In this document: in pieces, positions 36,188 to 45,007 of the stretch | How positions within the stretch are numbered: the first letter of the stretch is position 1 | Layout of the letters: every line of letters starts with the position of its first letter | DNA from: Pseudomonadales bacterium | GTDB lineage: Bacteria; Pseudomonadota; Gammaproteobacteria; Pseudomonadales; Azotimanducaceae | Length of the DNA: 64,000 bases | Direction: 5' to 3' | Assembly (NCBI GenBank): GCA_024234635.1 | Contig: JACKNX010000014.1 | Span: forward strand, 1 to 64,000 | The notes under the pieces: generated by a model | What the model was told of the DNA's origin: nothing | What the model saw: only the letters and a program-made list of their open reading frames with translations | Databases searched by the model: none | Position numbers and translations under genes: made by a program

Positions 36188-36925
36188 ATGAAGTCCATGC
36201 TGGTGACGGGCGCCGCGCGCGGTCTGGGGGCTGACATCGCCCGCCTGGCTTCGGCGCGCGGCTACAGGGTCGGCATGGTGGACCGCGATGCAGAGGAGCT
36301 GCACGCCCTGGCCGCCGAAGTCCCGAACAGCACGGCGCTGGCGGCGGATGTGACCGATGAAGCGGCGGTCGAAGGCTGTCTGGAACGGTTCGGCACGGTG
36401 GATGTGCTTGTCAACAACGCCGGCATTCTGCGCACCGGGCCGCTGATTGACCATTCGCTGGATGACTTTCGCCTGGTGCTCGATGTGAACCTGGTGAGCC
36501 TGTTCATTGTCGGCCGGGCCGTCGCCCGGCGAATGCGTGCGCAAGGTGGTGGCGCAATCGTCAACATGTCATCCGTCAATGGCATACATCCGAGCCTGAA
36601 CGCCGGCGCCTATGTGGCGGCAAAGGCCGGGGTCATTGGACTGACGCAGCAGATGGCCATCGAGTGGGGTGAGTTCGGCATCCGCGTGAATGCGGTGGCG
36701 CCGGGATTCATCGATGCAGGTATGTCCTCGCCGTTCTACGCGGCAAAGGCCGTGCGTGAACGGCGTGGGAACGCCGTTCCCGTCAGGCGGCTGGGCAGTG
36801 CGCGTGACGTGGCTGAAAGTGTGCTGTTTCTCGTGTCGGAGGCGGCAGCCTATGTCAGCGGTCAGACACTTGCGGTGGACGGCGGTCTCATCAACAGTGT
36901 GCTTGCGCAGCTGCCCAGGGAATAG
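36188..36925 (+). CDS. Short-chain dehydrogenase/reductase
   Basis: A 245-residue classical SDR. The cofactor loop is TGAARGLG, followed by NNAGIL, the catalytic Ser in NMSSVNG, and YVAAKAG carrying the Tyr and Lys. The ending SGQTLAVDGG is typical. The acidic residue after beta-2 (VDRDAEEL) favours NAD over NADP. It lies 22 bases after the amidohydrolase and two bases before a second SDR. It probably oxidises an alcohol or diol formed by the Rieske oxygenase. Confidence 0.9.
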   Translation: MKSMLVTGAARGLGADIARLASARGYRVGMVDRDAEELHALAAEVPNSTALAADVTDEAAVEGCLERFGTVDVLVNNAGILRTGPLIDHSLDDFRLVLDVNLVSLFIVGRAVARRMRAQGGGAIVNMSSVNGIHPSLNAGAYVAAKAGVIGLTQQMAIEWGEFGIRVNAVAPGFIDAGMSSPFYAAKAVRERRGNAVPVRRLGSARDVAESVLFLVSEAAAYVSGQTLAVDGGLINSVLAQLPRE

Positions 36926-36927
36926 CC

Positions 36928-37713
36928 GTGTCACTTCGTTCGCTTGATGGCTATTCGGTACTTGTTACCGGCGGTGGCAGCGGTCTCGGTGCTGGCGCGG
37001 CGCGCTACCTGGCGGCTCGCGGCGCCCGGGTCACCATCTGTGGTCGGCGCGAGCAAGCGTTGCGCGCGGTGGTTGCATCCATCGGTGCAAACTGCGCTGG
37101 CGTGGTTGGCGATGTCACGGTCGCCGGTGACCGCCAGCGCATGCTGGAGACGGCGATCGCGCACGGCGGACGGCTCGATGGGCTGGTGAACAATGCGGGA
37201 AACATGCTGCGTGGCGAACTGGCGTCGCTGAACGAGCGGTCGGTACTCGAACTGTTCCATACCAATGTCGTGGGCGCCATGATGCTCACCGGTCTTTGCG
37301 TACCGGCCCTGGCGGAGCGCCGCGGCGCCGTGGTTTTCCTCGGCTCCATCCACAATCGGCGTGCCTTCCCGTGTGTGTCTCCCTACGCCGCCACCAAGGG
37401 CGCCATCGAAAGTCTGACCCGGTCGCTGGCGGCGGAACTTGGCGCGCAGGGCATCCGGGTCAACTGCGTAGCTCCCGGCGCGGTACTCACCGAGATCAAT
37501 CAGCGCGCAGGATTGATGACCGATGAACAGGCGCGCGAACGCCTGGACCGAATGCGCGTCCTGCATGCACTCGGGCGCACGGGTACCGAGGAGGAGATCG
37601 CGGAGGCGATTGCCTACCTGCTCACCGCGGAGTGGACCACGGGCGCTATTCTCGACGTCGATGGCGGTCTTGGGCTTGGCTTGACTGAGGAACTCGGGAC
37701 CCCTTCCGCGTGA
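36928..37713 (+). CDS. Short-chain dehydrogenase/reductase
   Basis: A 261-residue classical SDR and the last gene of the run that starts at 32094. The cofactor loop is TGGGSGLGAG; CGRREQAL after beta-2 suggests NADP. The catalytic Ser is in FLGSIHNRRAF, and the Tyr-Lys pair is in YAATKGA. The GTG at 36928 begins two bases after the previous stop. Two different SDRs in tandem imply two successive oxidoreductions in the pathway. Confidence 0.88.
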   Translation: MSLRSLDGYSVLVTGGGSGLGAGAARYLAARGARVTICGRREQALRAVVASIGANCAGVVGDVTVAGDRQRMLETAIAHGGRLDGLVNNAGNMLRGELASLNERSVLELFHTNVVGAMMLTGLCVPALAERRGAVVFLGSIHNRRAFPCVSPYAATKGAIESLTRSLAAELGAQGIRVNCVAPGAVLTEINQRAGLMTDEQARERLDRMRVLHALGRTGTEEEIAEAIAYLLTAEWTTGAILDVDGGLGLGLTEELGTPSA

Positions 37714-37832
37714 GTAGCTGCCGACGTCCCGTAACGACGTGACCTGTGCCGGGATACTTTCATCTCGCGACGATGTTGCGCGAGATCGGTCCAGGCTGAG
37801 GATGCCCATCCGACCGCTTCCGGAAGCGTGAT

Positions 37833-38015
37833 ATGCGACCGCTTCAAGCCACGCTGGTGGTGGGCTCTCAGCGTTTGCTCTGGAGCGTGGACGAACACCT
37901 TGCGGCACATTCGCAGGTAGAGGTCGCCTGTTCCACGGACGGACCGGAGGCGCTGGCGCGGATTCTCGCGGACCTGCGCACGCCGCTCAGTTTGCCGGTA
38001 TGCGGTACTTCGTGA
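37833..38015 (+). pseudogene. Possible truncated response-regulator receiver fragment
   Basis: A 60-residue open frame opening MRPLQATLVVGSQRLLWSVD, then EHLAAHSQVEVACSTDGPEA. The pattern resembles the first third of a LuxR-type receiver domain (strand, helix, strand), but the acidic pair after the first strand is missing and the frame stops well before the phospho-acceptor. GGAAG precedes the ATG. It may be a remnant or a chance frame. The rest of the gap 37714-38106 holds nothing recognisable. Confidence 0.25.
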
Positions 38016-38106
38016 CGCGGTGAGCCCGATCCGTCGTGCGTGACCAGGGGGCGCTCGCAAGCTCGGGGCAACCAGTTATCATGACCGCTGACAGCGGGGA
38101 AACGAC

Positions 38107-38604
38107 ATGCCTCAACTCACTGAAGACGAACGCGACGGGTTCCTGAATGAGCGCGGCGTGCTGATGCGCATCGCCGTGGTTCGGGCGGACGGACGTCCGC
38201 TGGTGACGCCGATCTGGTTTCTCTACGAAGACCACGCCATCTGGTTCACGCCGCGGGCGAAGTCCGAGTGGTTCGAATGCCTGCGGCGGGATCCGCGCGT
38301 TGCCCTGTGCATCGACGAGCAGCCGTTGCCCTACCGCAAGGTGCTTGTGGAAGGCTCGGCTGAATTGATCCACGACGTGGGCCAGGACGATGCCTGGCGT
38401 GACCGCTATCGCCGCATCGCCCGTCGCTACGTTGGCGACGAAGGCGCCGAAGCCTATATCGTCAATACCATCGATCAACCGCGCGGGCTTTTCCGTCTTG
38501 CCCTGCAGGGGGCGAAAGTCACCACGTGGCGCATGCCGCTCGAGGGAGAGCGGGGCATGGGCATCTGGCACGATCGTTACTACACACCCGGAACTTCGTT
38601 CTGA
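38107..38604 (+). CDS. Pyridoxamine 5-phosphate oxidase-fold protein (possible F420- or flavin-dependent)
   Basis: A 165-residue split-barrel protein. The segment GVLMRIAVVRADGRPLVTPI followed by WFLYEDHAIWFTPRAKSEW is typical of the PNPOx-like FDOR-B superfamily, whose members use FMN, F420, FAD or heme, or bind biliverdin. Because the window encodes F420 biosynthesis, F420 use is plausible but not shown. Its stop overlaps the start of the SRPBCC gene by one base, so the two are co-translated. Confidence 0.8.
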   Translation: MPQLTEDERDGFLNERGVLMRIAVVRADGRPLVTPIWFLYEDHAIWFTPRAKSEWFECLRRDPRVALCIDEQPLPYRKVLVEGSAELIHDVGQDDAWRDRYRRIARRYVGDEGAEAYIVNTIDQPRGLFRLALQGAKVTTWRMPLEGERGMGIWHDRYYTPGTSF

Positions 38605-39116
38605 TGAATACCCTGGCATGGGTCATGATGGCGCGGGTGCTGACGGTCGCGCCGGACGGTTTCGTGTCTGAACATGTCATCGACTTCAAGGCGACACCGG
38701 AAGTTGTGTATTCGGCGCTTACCCAGGATGTCGGAAGTTGGTGGGACGCCACGCACTCCTACACGGGGGAGGCGGCAAATTTTTCGCTGGATGCACGCCC
38801 TCAAGGATGTTTCTGCGAGCATTTCCCCGACGGCAGTGGCGTGGAACACATGCGCGTCGTACATGCGCGCCCTGGTGAACTGCTGCGCATGACGGGCGGC
38901 CTCGGCCCGTTGCAGGCAATGCCCGTGACCGGTGTCATGGAGTTCCAGCTGGAAGCCACGCGCAAGGGTACGCGGTTGACGTATCGCTACACCGTGGCGG
39001 GAAATGCCAGCGCCGGGCTGGATGCCCTGGCGGCGCCGGTGGATGCGGTGCAGCTTGGACAGCTCAAGCGACTGCTCAACTATGTGGAGGGCAAGCCCGC
39101 GACCGACGCGAACTGA
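38604..39116 (+). CDS. SRPBCC (START/AHSA1-like) domain protein
   Basis: A 170-residue protein with the helix-grip SRPBCC fold. The opening strand SEHVIDFKATPEVVYSALTQ and the C-terminal helix LDALAAPVDAVQLGQLKRLL bracket a hydrophobic ligand cavity. Members bind lipids, polyketides or aromatic compounds. The residues before SEHV (MARVLTVAPDGF) could be a weak signal segment. Overlap with the preceding split-barrel flavoprotein gene suggests the two act on the same small ligand. Confidence 0.75.
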   Translation: MNTLAWVMMARVLTVAPDGFVSEHVIDFKATPEVVYSALTQDVGSWWDATHSYTGEAANFSLDARPQGCFCEHFPDGSGVEHMRVVHARPGELLRMTGGLGPLQAMPVTGVMEFQLEATRKGTRLTYRYTVAGNASAGLDALAAPVDAVQLGQLKRLLNYVEGKPATDAN

Positions 39117-39167
39117 ACCGGTTGCGGCGCGGGTGTCCGGTGCATGTTCTCCGTTGCAGGGCTGCCA

Positions 39168-40325
39168 TCAGTCGAACAGCGTGTCGAAGTTTCGCGCCTC
39201 GTTGCTGCCACGCGCCTCCTTGAGGCAGCGCGCGAGGATCGGCACACCTGCGCGAATCTGCTCCCTTGTCAGGTGTCCGAACGCCAGGCGCAGGTAGGGT
39301 GCGTTGTTACCCCGGTAGTGGAAAGCGGCGCCCGGGATGTAATTCACGCCAGCGGCCTGGGCGGATTTCCACAGCATGCCGCGGTCGACGTCGTCGGGAA
39401 AGCGAACCCATAGGAAGAGGCCGCCCACGGGATTGGACCACACACAGATGTCGTCCAGTGTTTCGCCCAGCATGCGTGTGGTGAGGTCGCGTTTCTCCTG
39501 GAGTACGGGGTTGGCGATAGCGGCGTGCGCGCTGATGCCGTTCCTGTAGAACTCGGCGACGACTGCGGCCGCGAAGGTATTGCTGCCGGCATCGTGGCGC
39601 CGGGCGAGCACGCGCTCCAGCATCGGTGGACGCGCCAGGATATAGCCGAGGCGCATTCCGGGCGCCAGAATCTTCGACAGCGAGCACAGATAGAGATGGT
39701 TCGGGTCGTCATCCAGTGCGTAGATGGCCGGCTCGATCGGCCCTTCGTAGTGCACGTCGCCGTAACAGTTGTCTTCCACGATCGGCACACCGAAACGACG
39801 GGCCAGGTTGATCATCTCCAGGCGTCGTGCTCTTGGCATGACGAACCCGGTTGGGTTCTGGTAGGTGCTGATGGCATAGATGAATTTCGGCAGACGGTTT
39901 TCGCCCTGCAGACGCCTGAGTTCGCTCTCCAGGTGATCCATCTTCATGCCACCTTCGTCGAGCTGGATTCCCACCATGTCCAGTTTCAGGTTGCGATACG
40001 CCGACAGCGTGCCGGGGTAACAGAATTCCTCGACGATCACCGTATCGCCATGGGCCTCCTGCAACGCCTCCGCGGTGAGCGTGACCGCCTGCATCGAGCC
40101 ATTGCACAGGATCAGGTGATCCGGGTTCACCGGCACACCCTCCCGATCGCTTTCACGTTGAGCCATCACCTTGCGCAGGCCCGCGTGTCCCAGGTTCCCG
40201 GGGTAGCGCGTGAATTCGAGCCCCTCGCGGTCGAGTACGGTGACGGCGGCCTGTTTCAGTGCCTCGGTGGGAAACGTCTCGGGGTCCGAACGGCCCGATC
40301 CGAAGTCGTAGCGTATGTCAGTCAT
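39168..40325 (-). CDS. PLP-dependent aminotransferase (class I/II, MocR-like domain without HTH)
   Basis: A 385-residue fold-type I aminotransferase. The PLP lysine lies in SLSKILAPGMRLGY; the Asp that contacts the pyridine nitrogen is in VEDNCYGDVHYEG, and the substrate-side block is STYQNPTGFVMP. It resembles 2-aminoadipate transaminase and the catalytic half of MocR regulators, but it begins directly with YDFGSGRSDPETFP, so there is no DNA-binding domain. Its start overlaps the end of the TIM-barrel isomerase gene by eight bases on the same strand, making a two-gene unit. Confidence 0.88.
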   Translation of the reverse strand: MTDIRYDFGSGRSDPETFPTEALKQAAVTVLDREGLEFTRYPGNLGHAGLRKVMAQRESDREGVPVNPDHLILCNGSMQAVTLTAEALQEAHGDTVIVEEFCYPGTLSAYRNLKLDMVGIQLDEGGMKMDHLESELRRLQGENRLPKFIYAISTYQNPTGFVMPRARRLEMINLARRFGVPIVEDNCYGDVHYEGPIEPAIYALDDDPNHLYLCSLSKILAPGMRLGYILARPPMLERVLARRHDAGSNTFAAAVVAEFYRNGISAHAAIANPVLQEKRDLTTRMLGETLDDICVWSNPVGGLFLWVRFPDDVDRGMLWKSAQAAGVNYIPGAAFHYRGNNAPYLRLAFGHLTREQIRAGVPILARCLKEARGSNEARNFDTLFD

Positions 40326-41073
40326 TGGTTCCCGCCAGTTGGTTCCTGATCAGATAGGTGTAGCTGTCCTGTATCGCTGTGAGCATGTCCGTCGCGCAGG
40401 CATCCAGTTCCACGATGGTCCATTCCAGCACGTCGGGGTCCGCGGCGGCGAGAATGGCGGCGATGTCCTGTCTGCCATCGCCCAGCGCCACCATGGGCTC
40501 TCCCTTTGTCAGCGGGCCATCCTTGAGGTGCAGCAGGGGGGTTCGGGAGCGGATTCGTGCCAGTTCGGCGGCAGGCTCGCGGGCGCCGAAGTTGGCGGCC
40601 CAGTAGGTGTCGAGTTCGAACGCGACGCCCGGCACCAGATCCTGGAACAGGTGGTAGGCGCACGTCCCCTCGAATTCCGCGAATTCCCACCAGTGATTGT
40701 GCAGTGCCAGCGTGATGTTGGCGGCCGCGAGATCGTCCACCAGGCGATTGGTGGCTTCCGCGACACGGCGAACGGTATCCAGATCCGCAAAATCGGCGGG
40801 GGCGTAGCCGCCGACCGCGCGGGTGAGGCCGAGTTCACCGAGAGTGTCCACGGTCTGCTGTACCGGCACCCGATTGGCGAACGGAAAGTGGCTGGAGGAA
40901 ATGCGCATACCGAGGGCTTCGACGCGCTCGCGGAACTGACGCGGCGAAAAGCCGTAGAGGTTGAAAGGTTCGACCCCCTGGTAGCCGGTCGCTGCCAGCG
41001 CCTGCAGAACACCGTTGAAATCGCGCTCGCTTTCCGTACGCAGCGAATAGAGTTGAACCGAAATGGGTGCCAT
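40318..41073 (-). CDS. Sugar phosphate isomerase/epimerase (AP endonuclease 2-like TIM barrel)
   Basis: A 251-residue xylose-isomerase-like TIM barrel. Metal-binding positions are visible in LALHNHWWEF, VAFELDTYWAANFG and LLHLKDGPL. The family isomerises or epimerises sugars, inositols and related keto-sugars, and some members cleave glycosides after C3 oxidation. GGGGGAGGGG precedes the ATG at 41073. It is divergent from a Gfo/Idh/MocA oxidoreductase gene with only 36 bases between the two start codons, so the two are likely co-regulated. Confidence 0.87.
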   Translation of the reverse strand: MAPISVQLYSLRTESERDFNGVLQALAATGYQGVEPFNLYGFSPRQFRERVEALGMRISSSHFPFANRVPVQQTVDTLGELGLTRAVGGYAPADFADLDTVRRVAEATNRLVDDLAAANITLALHNHWWEFAEFEGTCAYHLFQDLVPGVAFELDTYWAANFGAREPAAELARIRSRTPLLHLKDGPLTKGEPMVALGDGRQDIAAILAAADPDVLEWTIVELDACATDMLTAIQDSYTYLIRNQLAGTND

Positions 41074-41109
41074 GGCCCCTCCCCCTGTGGTTGGTTTATC
41101 GTAGCCCAC

Positions 41110-42255
41110 ATGGGGGAAGGGCAGAAACTCAGGTTCGGGCTCGTCGGCGGCGGCGAGGGGGCGTTCATTGGCGCCGTGCACCGGCTGGCCGCGGAGCTCG
41201 ACGGGGAGGCGGAACTGGTTGCTGCCTGCTGCGGCTCCACGCCGGAACGCGCCCGGCGCGCGGCACAGGCCATCTATCGTGTGCCGGCGGAGCGGGCGTA
41301 CGGCACAACGCGGGAAATGTTCGCCGCCGAACGCTCGCTTCCCGCAGCCCGGCGCATGCACTTCGTGATCATCGCCACGCCCAACAGCTCCCATGTGACG
41401 ATAGCGGGAGAGGCGCTGGAAGCTGGGTTTCACGTGGTTTGCGACAAACCGCTGGCCGCTGACCTGGCAACGGCTGAAGTACTTCGCGACCACCAAGCGG
41501 CCAGCGGCTGCCGATTCGCGGTGACCTACAACTACACCGGCTATCCGATGGTGCGTGAGGCGCGCGAGCTGATTGCCGCGGGGGGGCTTGGCGCGATCCG
41601 CCGCGTGCAGTGTGAGTATCTGCAAGGCTGGCTGGCGGAGCCACTGGAGGCGGTCAACAAACAGGCCAGTTGGCGTACGGATCCGGCGCGGGCCGGCGCC
41701 AGTGGCTGTTTCGGCGACATCGGCAGTCACGCCGAGAATCTGGTCAGCTACGTGACGGGGCTGCGCATTGCGCACCTGTGTGCCGATCTCGCCAGCTTCG
41801 TGCCCGGGCGTCGCCTGGACGACGACGGCAACGTGTTGCTGCGTTTCCATGGCGGTGCCCGCGGCGTGATCAGTGCCAGCCAGGTTGCGGTGGGAGAGGA
41901 GAACGCGCTCCGCTTGCGTGTGTACGGTGAGCATGGGGGGCTGGAGTGGTCGCAACAGGAACCCAATTCACTGCTGCTGCGCCTTGCCGACCGCCCCCTG
42001 CAGGTCCTGCGCACCGGTACGGGCGGTCTCGGTGCGTTGACGACCATGTCAACGCGGCTGCCAGGTGGCCACCCGGAAGGGTTTCTCGAGGCGTTTGCGA
42101 ATATTTACCGCGGCTTCATGGCGGACCTGCGGGGCACGCCCGCGGGCGACTATCCGTGCCTGGAAGACGGCATTCGCGGTATGCGATTTCTGGACAGGGT
42201 GGTGGCGAGCGACCGGGCTGGCGGCGTGTGGGTAGCGGTTGAGGAGAACGCATGA
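41110..42255 (+). CDS. Gfo/Idh/MocA family oxidoreductase
   Basis: A 381-residue NAD(P)-dependent sugar or inositol dehydrogenase. The Rossmann motif is LRFGLVGGGEGAFIG; VIIATPNSSH and the catalytic EKP-like motif (here CDKPLA) follow, and SGCFGDIGSHAENL marks the C-terminal domain with the conserved His. The glutamate of EKP is replaced by aspartate. Such enzymes oxidise C3 of sugars or glycosides, which fits the TIM-barrel isomerases on both sides. Its stop overlaps the next gene by four bases. Confidence 0.88.
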   Translation: MGEGQKLRFGLVGGGEGAFIGAVHRLAAELDGEAELVAACCGSTPERARRAAQAIYRVPAERAYGTTREMFAAERSLPAARRMHFVIIATPNSSHVTIAGEALEAGFHVVCDKPLAADLATAEVLRDHQAASGCRFAVTYNYTGYPMVREARELIAAGGLGAIRRVQCEYLQGWLAEPLEAVNKQASWRTDPARAGASGCFGDIGSHAENLVSYVTGLRIAHLCADLASFVPGRRLDDDGNVLLRFHGGARGVISASQVAVGEENALRLRVYGEHGGLEWSQQEPNSLLLRLADRPLQVLRTGTGGLGALTTMSTRLPGGHPEGFLEAFANIYRGFMADLRGTPAGDYPCLEDGIRGMRFLDRVVASDRAGGVWVAVEENA

Positions 42256-43307
42256 AAACGCTGAAAGGGCCGGCGATATTCCTGGCCCAGTTCATGGCGG
42301 ACGAGAGCCCGTTCAATGGCATCGAAGCCATGGCGCGGTGGGCGGCGTCACTGGATTTTGCGGGCATTCAGGTGCCTATCGGCAACCCGGCGTTCATTGA
42401 CGTGGCGCTTGCCGCCCGGAGCCAGACCTACTGCGACGAGCTGAAAGGGCGGGTAGCGGATGCCGGGGTGTGCATCACGGAATTGTCCACGCACCTCGAA
42501 GGGCAACTGGTGGCCGTGCATCCAGCGTATGACGAGTTGTTTGATGGCTTCGCCGCGCCGCACGTGCGAGGCAATCCCTCGGCGCGCACGGCGTGGGCCA
42601 TCGAGCAGGTCTCTCTGGCGCTGATGGCAAGCCAGCGGCTGGGATTGACGGAGCAGGTGGCATTCCCGGGTGCCCTTGTATGGCCATATTTCTACCCCTG
42701 GCCACAGCGGCCGGCCGGGCTCATCGAGGAAGGCTTTCGCGAACTGGCCAAGCGGTGGCGGCCACTTCTCGATATCGCGGATACGTGTGGCGTGAACCTC
42801 TGTTTCGAGATCCATCCCGGAGAGGATCTGCACGACGGCGTGACGTTCGAGCGATTCCTCGCCGAAGTGGATGGGCACCCGCGCTGCAATATCCTCTATG
42901 ACCCCAGCCATTTTGTGCTGCAACAGCTGGACTATCTGGGTTTCATCGACGCCTACCATGAACGCATCCGCATGTTTCACGTCAAGGATGCTGAGTTCAA
43001 TGCCAGTGCGCGCAGCGGCGTGTACGGCGGTTATCAGGACTGGCTACATCGTCCAGGCCGATTCCGCTCGCTGGGTGACGGTCAGATCGATTTCCGCGCA
43101 GTCTTCTCAAAGCTCGCCGGGTACGACTATTCCGGATGGGCAGTCCTCGAATGGGAGTGTTGCCTCAAGCATCAGGAAGACGGAGCGAGGGAAGGGGCCG
43201 CGTTCATCCGTGATCACATCATCCGTGTCACTGACAAGGCGTTCGACGATTTTGCCGCTTCCGGCGTGGATGCCTCGCGCAACCGGCGGTTGCTCGGCCT
43301 GGATTGA
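42252..43307 (+). CDS. Sugar phosphate isomerase/epimerase (TIM barrel)
   Basis: A 351-residue TIM-barrel protein of the xylose-isomerase-like superfamily. Likely metal ligands are in LCFEIHPGEDLHDG, NILYDPSHFVLQQ, MFHVKDAEF and AVLEWECCLK. It is longer than the neighbouring isomerase and unlike it in sequence, so it is a distinct activity rather than a duplicate. The ATG overlaps the oxidoreductase stop (ATGA). The pair fits a pathway that oxidises a sugar or glycoside and then isomerises or cleaves it. Confidence 0.87.
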   Translation: MKTLKGPAIFLAQFMADESPFNGIEAMARWAASLDFAGIQVPIGNPAFIDVALAARSQTYCDELKGRVADAGVCITELSTHLEGQLVAVHPAYDELFDGFAAPHVRGNPSARTAWAIEQVSLALMASQRLGLTEQVAFPGALVWPYFYPWPQRPAGLIEEGFRELAKRWRPLLDIADTCGVNLCFEIHPGEDLHDGVTFERFLAEVDGHPRCNILYDPSHFVLQQLDYLGFIDAYHERIRMFHVKDAEFNASARSGVYGGYQDWLHRPGRFRSLGDGQIDFRAVFSKLAGYDYSGWAVLEWECCLKHQEDGAREGAAFIRDHIIRVTDKAFDDFAASGVDASRNRRLLGLD

Positions 43308-43392
43308 GAGCTGTGCGACCTGTGTGGCGCGTGCAGTGCAATGAAGCGAGAGGTCCCGGTGCATCGGGCATCGGTTGATGAGGAGAGAGTGT

Positions 43393-44997
43393 ATGAGTGA
43401 GGAAGCGGAAGCGAACCAGTACGACAGCATAGTGGTCGGCGCCGGTTTTGGCGGTCTTTACATGCTGCACCGGCTGCGCAAGCTGGGCCAGCGGGTACTG
43501 GTGATCGAAGCCGGTGACGGGCCTGGTGGCACGTGGTACTGGAATCGTTATCCCGGCGCGCGCTGCGACATCCAGAGCCTGGAGTATTCGTACCAGTTTT
43601 CGGACGAACTTCAGCAGGAGTGGGAATGGAGCGAACGTTATGCCACGCAGCCCGAACTGCTGCGATACATCAATCACGTCGCGGATCGTTTCGACCTGCG
43701 CAGGGACATTCTTTTCAATACCCGGGTAACCGGGGCGCGGTACGATGAGGCGGACCAGCGCTGGACGGTAACCACGGACGATGGTCAGGCACGCTCAGCG
43801 CGCTTTGTGATCATGGCCACAGGCTGCCTCTCCTCGGCCAATGTGCCGGCCATTCCAGGTCTGGCGGGCTTCCAGGGCGACTGGTATCACACCGGTCGAT
43901 GGCCGCACGAGCCGGTGGATTTCACCGGCAAGCGAGTGGCCGTGATTGGTACCGGATCGTCGGCGATCCAGAGCATTCCGCTCATCGCCCGGCAGGCGAG
44001 TGAGCTCACCGTGTTCCAGCGCACCGCCAATTATTCGATTCCCGCGCGCAATGCCCTGCTTGATCCTGTCGAGGTGAAAGCCGTGAAGGCGCGCTATCCG
44101 ACTTATCGCGCGGAAAACAGGGAGACCGCCTTCCATGCGGATTTCGGTTACAACGAGCTCAACGCGCTCGATGTCTCCGCTGAGGTACGCGACGCAGAAT
44201 ACGAACGCCGATGGGCCATGGGTGGCCTGCCGTTCCTTGCCGCTTTCGCGGATCTCATGTTCGATGAGAGAGCCAACAAGACGGCGGCGGACTTCATTCG
44301 CCGCAAGATCCGCGAGATCGTGAGCGATCCGGCAACCGCGGAACTGTTGTCGCCGAAAGGACTTGTGGGTTGCAAGCGTCTGTGTGTGGATACGGACTAC
44401 TACGCGACGTTCAACCTTGCCCACGTGTCGCTGGTGGACGTGAATGCCGATCCCATACAGGCGATCACCTCTCGGGGCATCCGGACCGAAACGCGTGAAT
44501 ACGAGGTGGACGCCATCGTGTTCGCCACCGGCTTCGATGCCATGACCGGTGCCATAACCAAGGTTGATATTCGTGGTCGAAACGGTCAACGCATCCAGGA
44601 CGCGTGGGAAGAAGGCCCAAAGACGTATCTGGGCCTTTCCGTGAACGGTTTCCCCAATCTGTTTCTGATCACCGGTCCCGGCAGCCCGTCTGTGTTGACG
44701 AACATGTTGCCCTCGATCGAGCATCACGTCGACTGGATCGCCGACTGTATCGAGCATGTGAGCAGCGGCAGATTCGTCAGTATCGAAGCCGAGGCCGACG
44801 CACAGGAAAACTGGGTGACGCACGTCAACGAGGTCGGCAATACGAGTGTCTATCCACGTTGCAATTCGTGGTATCTGGGCGCAAATATTCCCGGCAAGCC
44901 GCGGGTGTTCATGCCGTATCTGGGTTTTCCTCCGTATGCCGAGAAATGCCGCGAAGTCGCGGACAGGGGCTATGTTGGCTTTCGACTGATTGCCTGA
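43393..44997 (+). CDS. Flavin-containing Baeyer-Villiger-type monooxygenase
   Basis: A 534-residue class B flavin monooxygenase. FAD is bound by VVGAGFGGLYML and NADPH by VIGTGSSAIQ. The Baeyer-Villiger fingerprint FxGxxxHTxxWP is exact: FQGDWYHTGRWP. It should insert oxygen next to a ketone, giving an ester or lactone. GAGGAGAGAG before the ATG at 43393 is strong. It lies 85 bases after the isomerase and ten before an SDR, which could supply the ketone from an alcohol. The substrate is unknown; cyclic ketones, steroids or terpenoids are typical. Confidence 0.92.
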   Translation: MSEEAEANQYDSIVVGAGFGGLYMLHRLRKLGQRVLVIEAGDGPGGTWYWNRYPGARCDIQSLEYSYQFSDELQQEWEWSERYATQPELLRYINHVADRFDLRRDILFNTRVTGARYDEADQRWTVTTDDGQARSARFVIMATGCLSSANVPAIPGLAGFQGDWYHTGRWPHEPVDFTGKRVAVIGTGSSAIQSIPLIARQASELTVFQRTANYSIPARNALLDPVEVKAVKARYPTYRAENRETAFHADFGYNELNALDVSAEVRDAEYERRWAMGGLPFLAAFADLMFDERANKTAADFIRRKIREIVSDPATAELLSPKGLVGCKRLCVDTDYYATFNLAHVSLVDVNADPIQAITSRGIRTETREYEVDAIVFATGFDAMTGAITKVDIRGRNGQRIQDAWEEGPKTYLGLSVNGFPNLFLITGPGSPSVLTNMLPSIEHHVDWIADCIEHVSSGRFVSIEAEADAQENWVTHVNEVGNTSVYPRCNSWYLGANIPGKPRVFMPYLGFPPYAEKCREVADRGYVGFRLIA

Positions 44998-45007
44998 GGA
45001 GGGAGGG

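Noticed and set aside
39168..40325. MocR-type transcriptional regulator
   Set aside because: The aminotransferase fold is present, but the protein starts directly at the catalytic domain, and no in-frame winged-helix domain lies upstream.
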